Assembly: GCA_007922225.1 (NCBI GenBank)
Contig: ML679958.1
Coordinates: forward strand, 53,338,838 to 53,402,837
DNA length: 64,000 nucleotides
Direction: 5' to 3'
Source of the DNA: Emydura subglobosa
Lineage: Eukaryota; Chordata; Testudines; Chelidae
The notes beneath the pieces were generated by a model. It ran no database searches and was not told the origin of the DNA. It worked only from the letters and a program-made list of their open reading frames with translations. A program made the translations under genes and the position numbers. Below are positions 24,930 through 35,394 of this stretch, piece after piece. The first letter of the stretch is position 1. Each line of letters opens with the position of its first letter.

Positions 24930-25660
24930 GTTCTGCCAACCCAAAGTTTGGGGTAACTTGACTTTGTGCAAGGTAGTGTTAGGAAATAAGCCAAATGGAG
25001 ACGCGGCTATCCAACCGATAGATGGACTGGTAGAAACAGTGTAACACAAGTGCTCTTACTACAAAGCTATATTTTTACTTAGGCTCAAGCACTTACATAC
25101 ATCCACAACAGGTTAGTAAAACACTCCAACCTTCAACTCTTACTAATTATCTAAGTCTGGGGCAGGTTTCAAGTAAAAACAGTGACAGCTTTCCGATTGG
25201 CCTGATCTTCCAGCTGCCATTGAAGGATCCAGAAACTGTGTCCAAGAAGAGATCCCCAGAGTCCAAGCCTCTTTCTCTCTTCCCCCCTCCTCCCCCATTT
25301 ATCCTTCTTAGTAGACAATTACAGGTCAAGAAAGAGGGCGGGGGGGGGGAGGTGGGGGGTGTTTCAAAAGCCAAACCTAAGGTTGCCTGAGTACTTAATT
25401 AACTAGATGTGTTCCTACAGAATCTGCATATCTTGAGGCCCGGACAATCTTCCAGAGGGCATTCATAAATAATCTTATTGGTCTTTTCCTGCAGCACAGA
25501 TCCCAGCACATCCACCAGAGCATCAGGGAGGGGGTGTGCAGGGTCAGGCAAAGGTTGAGCAAGAGGCTCCCCTACCCTCCTGGCTTCGTTATTCCAAGGC
25601 TGCACAGGCCTGCAGAAAGGCCTACTAAGTTTGGCTGCTATTAGCAACAAATAGTGTAAT
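24930..25660 (-). mobile_element. Possible LTR-type element, minus strand
   Basis: Read on the minus strand there is a TATA-like 'gataaatgg' in a GC-rich setting at about 25,300, a 'agtaaaaatata' polyadenylation-like site near 25,075, and a terminal 'ggcttatttcctaaca' ending at 24,977. These are in the order expected of an LTR. The 83-codon minus frame at 25,399-25,650 is unrecognised. No start, target duplication or internal gene could be fixed, so this is a weak call. Confidence 0.3.
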
Positions 25661-26097
25661 ATTGATTATTATGTCATGTGGTCTCTGACCTTTTTACTGG
25701 TCTTTCAAAATCTACCCATACATAATGAGAAAAAGTTCTGTTCTCAAAATAGTTCAGTCAACAGAATTCTTGTTTTCCAGCCACCCCAAGTTACAATCTA
25801 ATGGATGTGGAGCCTACCCTATATTAAGAAAAGTTGGATGAGTGCCATGGTGCACTACAGAGTGTGAGGAGAATGAGGATAACTACATTTAAAAATATAT
25901 ATCTATTTGTTGAGGTTGTTGAAGGTATTAATCATGTGTCTGCAAAGCGCAGTCTACAACTCCTATCAGCCCCCACCCCACTGCACTTTCCTTTCCCCTG
26001 GCCAGGTAAGGGTGCCTGTCTGTGAGACTTGTGGGGGAGCATCAGCAGCTGGACAGGGAGCCAGTGTAAAGGGGCCGCAATGAAAGACACTGACTAA

Positions 26098-26129
26098 GGC
26101 TATGTCTACACTACAGCACTAATGTGCAT
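26098..26129 (+). repeat. Harbinger left terminal inverted repeat
   Basis: GGCTATGTCTACACT and then weaker matches to the right end. The same terminus is found at the right end of the MITE at 60,181-60,475. Confidence 0.8.
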
Positions 26130-26431
26130 CAGCTTAATGCGTATTTTAGAAAGCGCTTTACAGAAAGCGCTGTAGACTGTCCACACTACGGTGCTTGATC
26201 CGCTTTATTGCGTCCACACTGGAAAACCGTACTTGTAATTAGAGAGCAGTGCAATGTGGGAAGCTATCCCACAGTGCAACTAACCATAGAGGCTGTTGTG
26301 ACGAGTGTCATCATCCCAGGATGCAGTGCTGCTTCCCCCACTATCTTCTCCCCACCCCCAAGCAAACAGGAAAAGGATTTTCGTGCCATTTTTTCATTCC
26401 CTCCACCCACGATCGCCATTGCTGCAGAGAC

Positions 26432-27693
26432 ATGGAGACAGACGAGTTGTGTGCTGTGATTCTGAGCATGACAAATACAACCCGGCTTATCCTGGATTAC
26501 TTTCTCAGTGAAGCAGTAAGTGAAAGTATGTTTATCACCACTGCCACTCTGCGTGCCCTGATACAGGCAATAGATACTAATAATGACCGATTGCTGCAGG
26601 CTATCACGTTTCATCTGCAGTCAGTGGACCGCAGGTTCTGGTGCAGAGAAACCAGCACAGACTGGTGGGACCACATTGTTATGCAGCTGTGGGATGATGA
26701 TCAGTGGCTGCAAAACTTTCGTATGCGGAAGGCAACTTTCCTTGGACTGTGTTCAGAGCTGTCACCATCCCTGAAGCACGTGAATACTCGCTTGAGACAA
26801 GCTATGACGGTGGAGAAGAGAGTTGCCATTGCTCTCTGGAAGCTGGCAACCCCTGACTGTTACCGCTCTGTTGGGAATCAATTTGGAGTTGGTAAATCTA
26901 CAGTGGGAGCTGCTGTGATTCAAGTGTGCAGTGCCATCAATATACTTTTGCTAAGAAAGCTTGTGACTTTGGGAAACATGCAGGATATAGTGGAGGGGTT
27001 TGCCACGATGGGGTTCCCAAATTGCAGGGGGGTGGGGGGGAATTGATGGGACTTACATCCCCATCTTGGCACCTGCACACCTGGCAACGGAGTACATAAA
27101 CCGCAAGGGGTACTTCTCCATGGTCCTTCAGGGGCTTGTGGATCACAGGGGTTGTTTTACAGACATCTACGTGGGGTGGCCTGGGAAGGTGCATGATGCT
27201 AGTATATTTCATAACTCGGGGCTTTAAGCTGCAGGCGGGCACTTTCTTCCCTGACCAAAAAATTGACATTGGGGGTGTGGAAATGCCCATAGTGATCCTG
27301 GGGGATCCTGCTTACCCCTTGCTCCCTTGGCTAATGAAGCCCTACACCGGTCACCTTGAATGTGACAAGGAGCATTTTAATAAGAGGTTAAGCAGCTGCA
27401 GAATGGTTGTTGAATGTGCCTTTGGGTGCTTACAGGGTAAATGGAGGAGTCTCCTCACTAAACTGGACATCAGTGGGAAGTACCTCCCTTCTGTGATATC
27501 TGCTTGCTGTGTTCTTCATAATGTGTGTGAAGCTAAGGGGGAAAGATTCCCCCAGGGTTGGGCTGTGGAGGCAGAAAGACTGGGTGCCAGTTATGAACAG
27601 CCAGATGCCAGCAGTACGCGTAGAGCTAATCGAGTAGTGATTTGCATTAGGGAAGCTTTGAAAACCAGGTTCTGCAATGAGATGCAGGACTGA
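26432..27693 (+). pseudogene. Harbinger DDE transposase, frameshifted
   Basis: The likely start is the ATG at 26,432 (METDEL...), inside a longer frame open from 26,249; ~420 codons would be a normal family length. The N-terminal part has a Trp/Leu/Phe-rich helical region and a helix-turn-helix-like 'FGVGKSTVGAAVIQVCSAI' at about 26,880-26,940. The DDE catalytic triad is visible but in three frames. The first Asp (IDGTYI) is at 27,045-27,047, the second (KVHDASIF) at 27,195-27,197, and the Glu (RMVVECAFG) at 27,412-27,414. GDPAYPL lies between the last two. Frame changes fall at G runs 27,027-27,040 and near 27,220. The family cuts and pastes DNA with its partner protein in the nucleus. I see no second intact copy, so it is inactive as written unless the G-run shift is a sequencing error. 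Confidence 0.88.
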
Positions 27694-27842
27694 TTTATGT
27701 TCATGTATGTTGTTTGGCTTTGATGTTCCCCCCACCCAATCCCCCTTTGATAGCTGTGCCCAACAAATGCCACCTGAATATGTAAGTTTTTTATTAAACA
27801 CCATTTTTAAATACAGAAAACCTTTCTTTACATTCCAGTAAT

Positions 27843-27856
27843 GGGGGGGGGGGGGG
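27843..27856. repeat. Poly(G) run
   Basis: Fourteen G between the two convergent Harbinger genes. Likely error-prone and able to form a G-quadruplex. Confidence 0.75.
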
Positions 27857-28287
27857 AGGCTTCATTCACTGTCTCCAGGGGTTGGGTGGGAGCTTGCTGG
27901 GGTGGAGTACAGCAGGGGCTGCATCCTGGACAATCTAGCATGAGACCTGGTGGTAGCAGGGAAGGTGGAGGGAACCATAACCCTGGTTTCTGGAGCATTC
28001 TGGAGGGGCTGCAGCAGCACTGTGCCCTGCCTCCGCTCCTGAAGATCCACAAGATGCCCGAGCATGTCTGACTGGTACCACAGGACTTTCAGAACCTCCG
28101 CCGCAGTGCTGCGCACAGTCTCCTGTGTTTGTCTATGACTATCCATGGCACTGTGGATGGTCTGGCTCAAGATCTGTCTCCACGTTCTTTGCTCTGTCTC
28201 TGATGATGTTGAGGTGCTCATGAGCTCAGAAAACATATCTTCTCTGTTTTTCTTTTTTTTTCTCCCTAATCAGAGCTAGTCTGTCAG

Positions 28288-29187
28288 CTGCATTTTTTAA
28301 GGGACAGTCCACTGCATAGGTGTCTACAGAATGAAATAGAAACAACAGGGTACACAGTTAGAATACTGAGTACAGCGATAGAACTGTAACAGTTTGAAAA
28401 ATGACTCAATGAAACATTGTTGCAAAAAGTTGCATTCAGAACATCTTGCAACAAATGTAACATCACATCATTAGCTAGATACAATCTAAATTTGTTGCCA
28501 ATTACACAAAGTGGTCCATGAAACAATGTATCTAGGAAGCAAGGCTTGGATTGAAAACACTTCCACCAGGCACTCCTGGCTGTGCGCTGGGTGGGGGAGG
28601 GGAGATGCAAGGCTTGGCTTTAAAAGAGTTTGAGCAGGCACTCGGGGCTTGCTGGGGGGGGGGGGAGGGGAAGCAAGGCTTGGCTTTAAATAAGTTTGAG
28701 GAGGCACTCGCAGCTTGTGCTGTGCTGTGCTGTGCTGGGGAGGGGGGGAAGCAAGGCTTGGATTTAAATAAGTTTGAGCAGGCACTCGCGGCTTGTGCTG
28801 TGGATGGGGGGCAGGGGAAACAAGGCTTGGATTTTAAGAAGTTTGAGCAGGCATTCGGGGCTTGCGCTGTGCCGGGGAGGGGGGAAGCAAGGGCTTGGAT
28901 TTAAAACACTGCCTGGTGGTCTGGGAGAACAAGGCTTAAAACGCAGGAAACCAAGAGTCTGCCTCCCTTGTTTGCAGAGAAATCAAGGGAGGGATCACAG
29001 ATTACATACATAATATTTCCCATGTTATAACAAGTGATGTTACACCTAGCGTTTCTCAACACATACAGTAACTGAGACCTGAGTTATCACCCAGTACGGG
29101 CAACAAAATGCCTGAGATCCCTCTCATGCCCCCCCACCACACACTCAATGTACAAGGACACCAATGATAATAAGAAAGAAAACTCAC
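28288..29187 (-). other. Intron of the Harbinger partner gene
   Basis: It is bounded by GTGAGTT (donor, read on minus from 29,187) and ATGCAG (acceptor, ending 28,288), with phase 1 at both junctions. It contains the minisatellite at 28,539-28,940. The polypyrimidine tract before the acceptor is weak. Confidence 0.55.
28539..28940. repeat. Minisatellite, ~68-bp unit, six copies plus a partial
   Basis: Units start at 28,539, 28,607, 28,673, 28,751, 28,820 and 28,887, each with 'gcaaggcttgg', then 'tttaaataagtttgagcagg' or a variant, 'cactcggggctt', and a G-rich end; a partial unit starts at 28,929. Spacing is 66-78 bp and varies through the G runs and a GCTGT repeat. The open frames across this block (28,551-29,013 plus, 28,486-28,785 minus) are translations of the repeat. 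Confidence 0.9.
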
Positions 29188-29430
29188 CAGATGTGCCTTC
29201 CATGGGATCATTTGTGCTGTCCTGTGCGATAGTGGACTGCTCGGGGCTCAAGAATAACTCCTGTGTTTCTGGGAGCACATCTGGGCTTTGCAATAGCCAT
29301 GCTGAGAACAATGGGGAAGTTATCTCCACGCTGGTAACTACAGGAAATGAAGATTCAAATCTTCCCGGGGCTGCTTTGGGGGCGGGTACTGAAATGGGGC
29401 ATGATGGGATACACTCCGGAGGCCAATTAA

Positions 29431-29639
29431 AGCGCATTAAGTCGGATTGGTCCACACTTGCACTACTGTGCAGTAGCTAATGCGCTTCAGGTGCTAATCC
29501 TCTTGGCAGAGGTGGTCTTATTGCTGCGCATCAAAGTGCTCCTTAATACGCATTAACAACGTGCTAGTGTGGACGCAGTTATTATTAATGCGCATTAAGG
29601 GACTTTAATGCGCAGTAAGCCGCCAGTGTAGACCAGGCC
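29431..29639. repeat. Harbinger right end: subterminal repeats and inverted repeat
   Basis: GCGCATTAA-type words recur at about 29,431, 29,478, 29,525, 29,551 and 29,606. The block holds a perfect 14-bp palindrome TTAATGCGCATTAA (29,585-29,598), and GTCCACAC or its complement at 29,449 and 29,567. The left end has matching words (26,180, 26,211). They are candidate binding sites for the element's proteins. Confidence 0.65.
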
Positions 29640-31040
29640 TGAGACTGGCCTGGAACCCTGCAAATGACTACTTTCTGGAGTAGACTGGACCGGAGAAGGC
29701 ACCATCTTAAGAGCCCCAACTCTCAGTTGACCTGCCCCAGGGACCCCAACAAGATTACGGTTACTCATTTTGAAATCTGACTGTTCAGGCTTCTGCACCT
29801 AGGGTATCCACAACTTTTACTGCCAATTCTAGGAAAATAACCTTTCACATAGCCATGGGTCTAAGGGATTATCGGGATGCACCAAGGCTAGTGCCTGCAA
29901 GGTGTAACTGCTGAGGGACCTACAGTCCTTGCCTCAGAGTTGCAGTACACCTGGCTGGTTACAGTACTGGCACCTGAGGGGTTTGGTATACCATAATAAT
30001 TATGGTATTATCAGGTTCAACCAGGTTTTCTAATTTTCTTCTAACCTCCCCATCTGTTAATGCACACATTACCAAGAAAAGAAAATAAGGGTTTTCCTGC
30101 CTTCAAGAAATTGTTAGATTCCCAAATTACACAGATCACTGGATGCTTAGCACTGTAGTCTTGGTAGGAAATACTCCATTACACAGACCTTCAAAATACT
30201 TGGCTTAGTAGGGTTGCCGTACCACTCCATAGCTTAATGCAATTCTGCTTTGTAAAGTTTGCAATGTGGATTTATGTTAAAGTTAATGGTTATTCCCCAA
30301 TAGCTAAAGCAGCCTTCAAATCATTTACAGATGGAAGCTTAAAAACCAAACACCTCAAATGTGGGGTTTTCCCTCTGGAATTAGAACTTTTGATTTATTT
30401 CCATTTTCTCTACCTTTAGATGAAACATATTTTCCTTAAACATCAATAGTAAAAATGTTTGTGTAATGTATAATATCTAGGTATAATTTGTATTAAATAT
30501 TTCCCATTGTATTTTTTCCTGATATTTTCTATCAAGCACTCAAAAGCCAATACAAATATACAAAAATTTCAGAGTTCTTAACTTCAACAACTGACAAAAT
30601 GGGGTTAATTTCTAAACAACTGTACAAATCATGCAGGAATCATTTCACTCACCACTATATGCAGCCATTTCTGGTGTACAGTGCAACAGTTGTTTAACAA
30701 TTCCAAGGAATATTATGCAATAGATTAGGTCAGGACATAAACCAAAATATCTAAGGAAGATGAATTTGCAGGAATGTAATTTTCCAGAGACAGGAGAGTT
30801 AACACCTCAATGATTCTGGTATGAAAACATCTATGAGATTTTTCATTACCACAAGTTAAAAGGTCTAATGCTAGGTCAATATTTTGTCGAAAAACTTCTT
30901 TAATGATCAATGCCTTTTTGAGATAGGTAAATTTTCACAAGAAAATTCATATCAATTAAATTTCTTATTTTCAATTAAACAATTTGAAACTAAACATTTT
31001 GATGTAAATCAAACAGAATCAAAGTTAACCCCCCAAAAAA
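29640..31040. other. Non-coding stretch
   Basis: No gene is supported. At 29,990-30,008 there is a near-perfect palindrome 'taccataataattatggta'. The frames at 30,237-30,910 have no known domain. About 30,925-31,015 is AT-rich with 'aaaatt'/'aattt' words like the 23.6-kb repeat. Confidence 0.4.
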
Positions 31041-31054
31041 TTCATCAGAGCATG

Positions 31055-31690
31055 GCTAGATGGCCAGGTGGCCTAGTGGTTAGCATACCCAACTTCTGCC
31101 TCTCTGCCAGGGTGATAGAGAAGCCTGTTCCTGACCCTAAGCCAGGAATCTTGTGCTCTCCACCTGCTTCTGGGCCTCAGCCCTTAAAAGGCATGATAGA
31201 GGGACCCAAACCCTTTCTCTCCACTGGGTCCCAGCCCAGGCCCATGTGGGAAGTAACAATCAGCAGGATCCTTTCAGAAAATCTAAATCTGCTTCCTTGG
31301 TTACCTAGCTGTCCTTTCAGTTTGACTATTTGGGCTATAGGGGCCACACCCCAATCACTTTAAAAAACATTCAAAAGAGGAAGGCCCTGCAGAATCTATT
31401 GATTCTCAAAGCAGGTGGTGACTGGAGAAAACACTGCCTATGGGCCTTATTGCGCTGTGGTCCCTTTCAGGCTCAACTTTCTATCTGGCGTTCTAGAGAA
31501 GAATTTCTGTCACCTGTCTACCCTTTGCCTGGGCTTCTGAACTCTCTTTAACGACTTCCTTTAGTTGGAGCATAATCAGTAGGCCTTAAGTAGCAGGGCT
31601 ACCTGGGGCCAGTACTGCCTTTTAACCCCTTTGGGCTGAATGTGGCATTTGTATACCCCGGCACAGGGGTGCTTTTTGTTTCTTTCTCCC
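31055..31690 (+). repeat. GC-rich interspersed repeat opening with a tRNA-like box
   Basis: It begins 'ggtggcctagtggttagcat', an A-box-like tRNA sequence without a matching B box. It continues with 'cttctgggcctcagccctta', 'ctctccactgggtcccagcc' and 'actgccttttaacccctttg'. I recognise this order as a recurrent turtle repeat but cannot name its class. The frames at 30,884-31,863 lie in it and are not credible genes. Confidence 0.5.
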
Positions 31691-34400
31691 TTTCCCTCCC
31701 TACCCTTTTCCCAGTTTTTGCTTTGAATAATATTGTTGAAAGACTAGAAAACTTGAGGAAAGCTTTATACAGAAAGGAACTCCTAGTTTTTTTAATATCT
31801 CTAGTTAAGATCTTAGTGTACATCTCCATTAGATCCCTGGAGACTGGATTTGTGTTTTATTAGGGAAGATGTCAGGTTTTCTGTTTTTAACAATTCCCTC
31901 TCAAAGGGCCCTATCCAATGTACAGTAAAGCAAGTCAATGGAAGTCTTTCCATTGTACTGACTAAAAAATGCACCCAACTGTTTAACACATGGTTCATTC
32001 TTAAAAATTTCCAAGAGACCAAATAACTGAACTTGGTTACATGCATTATATAAACACAAAGCAGTACAATATGAAAAAGAGACATATATACCTTCCTTGC
32101 AGGAAGCAATTCTTATCTTGCAGCATATTCACCTTACACAGACTATGTAATTCAGAGATATGCATTTCAGCTAGTAGTATTTATAGGCTGATTTTACAAG
32201 TTTAAAAAACTCCCTACATACCACTAATTTTTTTCTGTACTTTCCTAATCTATGTTTTGGATACTACATTCCAAACCATTTGAATGTAAAGGTACATCCC
32301 AACCTGTGCTAGGAGAAACCATGTATGTATCTTGGCTCTAACAGGCTTCCTTTTTTCTGGTGCCAAAACTGACTTCAGCTTTGCAAAGTATTGTGGGATA
32401 TTTGATGTTTGTGAAGAGAGTAGTGAGGAGAGCATAATGCATTCCATTAATATAACTTCCCAACACTTTATATATAAAAATATATGAATGCGCATATATA
32501 TATGTGTAATACCATTCATGTGGTATATAATACATGTAGGGCATATATAGGCTAACAATTTATTTCAGTGGGATGTGGGTTGGGCAATGGGTCACAGCCT
32601 ATTAGTGACCTATTAATGACCACAGCTCTGTGGTGGTATAATATCAGTGGATCAAATTCAAATCTTGGTAAGAATTGTTTTGAAATGTAAAGCAGATTGC
32701 TGAAGGTATATTTTAAATACTATGTGCATTTTATACAGAGATGGTTTGATGGCTGGATTGTCAGGTCAGGAGCTTGTCAGAGGTCTGAATTCTCATGGAT
32801 TTGATAGCTGGTTTGGGCTCAGGAGTCTGGTTCCTAGAAGGGACCTGGAGGCTTTGATAACTGTGAGTGGGGCTGAAGTTTGTCAGAGAGGTGGAGGTGT
32901 TTGGACAGCTGGGTGTGGGTGACTGGACCGCAGTACATAAAAGGTACATGTTGGATCAGCTTTTTCCAATGTCTGAGAACTCACTTACACCTTCTGTAGC
33001 ATACACTCTTGGCTGTTTATCGCCAAACGCTAGCACAGCTGGAAGCTACTTTTGTCTGCATCTGACTAGAAACAGGAGGCTGTTGTACTGGATACAAAAA
33101 TATCTGAAAAATAAAATTAAAATGTTAAAATATTATATTTTAAATGCTTTATTTTATAGTAAAGTGATTTGGGAAGCTTGAGTTAGAGGATTGTCCCTTC
33201 CTGAGCTCCAGCTAGGGGAAACTAGCTAGTTGAGAGAGAGATGAAAAATTAATTTGTCATCTGTTAATAGCTGCTCGGCTATTTGTAGCCTCTTATTGGG
33301 GATCAAAAAAGTCCAGCTAGAGAGAAATAGTTTAAAAAAAAATTGGTTTGTGGTTATGAAAAAACTAACATAACAGTTATATATCAAGAAAAATAGACAG
33401 AGGACAGATAGATACTTAGCTATTTGGTTACCTGTTCTTCAGCATGTGATGTACATTCACCTGCAAGAAAGAAAGAAACAAACAAACAAAAAAAACCCAG
33501 CATACCTGTCCATATTTTTTTATCTTTAAACTTTTCACAGATAGGTCTGGTCTGTCAAATGTGTTTTACATAGAGATTTCACTCAACTTAATAAAATCAC
33601 TAAAAACAACATATTATAGGTGTTTAATGATGCTCACTTTTTAAAATAGTAACATCTTCTTAAACAGCTGACAACTATATTCCTATATAATGTCTCCTTT
33701 AAACAAAAAACGGTTGTGGTTGTTTTGTTTTTCTTTTATTTATATTGCAAGGATTTGTAAGCATTAAAATTTCCTAAATAAATAGTTAAAAATATTTTAA
33801 AGAAAAGAAACATTGGATATTTCCTTTTTTGGGTCACAGGATGCCTGGGCTCCTAGAATATGTGTTGGCTACCTCTAAGCTGCCAATTCAGTGTGGCACT
33901 GAATATAGTATATAGCTCACAGCACAGGAATGATTGTACAGCATTGTGTATGTGCTCTCTGTGTACTTGTCATAGAATCTTGATATCATATATCATTGTT
34001 CAGAACTTGTTACAATGAGCCTACAACATTGACACAAATCAGTAACACAAAGAAAAGAGGAGAAATGCATTTTTGGAGGGGCTGTGAGTGGTAGAGACAT
34101 TGAGCAGGGATTTCTATTTTCCCTGTACTGTGAAATTACACATACTATCTTGACACCACAAACTCACATATAGGAAATACAAAAGAAATCAGAGAGAACA
34201 TTATTCTCAATATGTTTTGAAAATCTGCATTATCTTCAGGAAACAGCCATTGATTCCATATAACTGCAATGATTTTAAGTTTTTTATATTTTAGTTACAT
34301 TATTTATAACAACGATTATTCCATCTCAAAAGCATTTTAAAATGGTATCACATGCATAATTGTGATATTTTCCACAAATGATTTTTAGTCTTCTGTAACA
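31691..34400. other. Non-coding stretch
   Basis: No gene. AT-rich with TA-rich microsatellite-like DNA near 32,480-32,545 and a GAAA/CAAA run at 33,461-33,500. About 32,740-32,945 is a G-rich patch with a 'acataaaagg' TATA-like site; no family was recognised. Confidence 0.4.
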
Positions 34401-34402
34401 TG

Positions 34403-34530
34403 TAGGCGATGGTCCAATTTCTGATCTTAGTTTCTCATATGTAAATCTTTAGTAACTCCACTGAAGCTAATGGTATCACTCTGGATGTATGCTAGTGTGA
34501 CTGAGATATAATCTGGCCTCACACTTTTAG
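34403..34530. repeat. Ancient palindromic MITE remnant
   Basis: 'ggtccaatttctgatcttag', then 'gtaactccactgaagctaat' and 'gatataatctggcctcac', form the degenerate inverted layout of the GTGTAAATC-type MITEs. A second relic lies at about 34,822-34,905 ('caagcctgattccactggaa' to 'gtgaatcaggtcc'). Confidence 0.5.
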
Positions 34531-34929
34531 CCTACGGCATACCATGCTCTGTTGATTCAGCAGGAAATTTGAAAAAAATAAGCCTTACTATTGTTGATTT
34601 CCTCATATACTGAAACAATTCATAGTCAAAGTACACATTGGAAAAAATACATTTTCATTTTGGCACTCTGATTATTATTCGCATGGTACAGTATAATGGG
34701 GAAATACAATACATTCTTTTCCAAAAGAATTTCACTAAAAATCACATGGTCACATGAGTTTCCCCCTTGTGGTTAATATAATTACTAGAGCTGAGTTATG
34801 GGGGGGAAATTGCTTTATTCACCGCTGTTACTCAAGCCTGATTCCACTGGAATTGGGCCAGCATAAAATGAGCTATGTCATGGTGAATCAGGTCCATAGC
34901 CTAACATTATACAGTTCAGAGTATGTCCC

Positions 34930-35394
34930 ATGTAATTTTATTTATATAGTGCTCAAAGTGTGCTAGGGTCTTGAAAAACAAATCAGAAGACAAGATATGA
35001 ACCAGCTCCAAGGAATTTTCAATCAATTAGACAATGAGCAGATGAAGTTGGTGGGGGTGGGATGCAACTAAAACCAAGGACCGAGTGAGGAGTTATGACG
35101 CAGTTGCACAGAATTTATTTCTCGCTCTCTCATACATGAGCCCTTGTGTTTTCTTTCATACTATCATTTAATAGGATGAGGAAGGGGTAGCACAAGAAGT
35201 CAATAGGCCATGTGAAATAAGGAGTAGTGCAGAGATGGGAGTGAAGTGAGGAAATGATGAGGTCGATTAGGTGTGTGGGTCAGTTAAACCACAAAGAACA
35301 AGGGGGTAAGAAGAAAGGTATGAGAGCAGAGAGGTAGGAAGAAGCTAGATTGAGTAAGGCTTTCATGACAATCATGAAGGAGCTTAAACTAATG
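34930..35394. other. Purine-rich non-coding stretch
   Basis: 'tttatatagtgctcaaagtg' followed by 'gaagacaagatatgaacc' resembles the 3' part of an ancient L2/L3-type LINE, and a similar piece is at about 36,770-36,875 ('ccattgtgctgggtgctgta'). No gene. Confidence 0.35.

Larger units (their letters stand above)
27862..29455 (-). pseudogene. Harbinger partner (Myb/SANT-type) gene, two exons, DNA-binding domain missing
   Basis: Exon 1 (about 29,455 to 29,188) ends ...GTS and then a consensus donor, GTGAGTT, from 29,187. Exon 2 (28,287 to 27,862) follows an ATGCAG acceptor. Joining them keeps the frame and gives a basic 'REKKKKNREDMFSELM' stretch, then 'WRQILSQTIHSAMDSHRQTQE' and 'MLGHLVDLQERRQG', a coiled-coil-like tail. 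This layout (PETQELF acidic region, basic patch, FSELM, leucine-rich tail) is what I know of sauropsid Harbinger partner proteins. The N-terminal Myb/SANT domain, which guides the partner to DNA, is not visible, and only ~184 bp remain between exon 1 and the element end, too little for it. The exact start codon is therefore uncertain. Confidence 0.7.
26098..29639 (+). mobile_element. PIF/Harbinger DNA transposon, degenerate copy
   Basis: This 3,542-bp element has imperfect terminal inverted repeats: GGCTATGTCTACACT at the left and, in complement, GGCCTGGTCTACACT at the right, with weaker similarity for another ~15 bp. Flanking trinucleotides are TAA and TGA, which fits the 3-bp target duplication of this superfamily if one base has changed. 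Inside are the two genes known for Harbinger: a DDE transposase on the plus strand and a Myb/SANT-type partner on the minus strand, convergent. Both are damaged, so the copy is not autonomous. Subterminal regions are rich in GCGCATTAA and GTCCACACT words. Confidence 0.88.

Noticed and set aside
25399..25650. 83-codon minus frame as a retroviral envelope or host exon
   Set aside because: No family feature was found; the region is at best a poorly defined LTR-like element.
26249..27046. 265-codon frame as a host gene
   Set aside because: It is the N-terminal two thirds of a Harbinger transposase, within terminal inverted repeats; the catalytic residues follow in shifted frames.
28551..28904. 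117-codon glycine/leucine-rich repeat protein
   Set aside because: It is a translation of the minisatellite in the partner-gene intron; unit length variation and frames open on both strands show no coding constraint.
28539..28940. CRISPR array
   Set aside because: The units are contiguous and G-rich with no unique spacers, and the genome is that of a vertebrate.
30884..31363. 159-codon plus-strand protein
   Set aside because: The frame starts in AT-rich non-coding sequence and runs through a GC-rich interspersed repeat; no domain.
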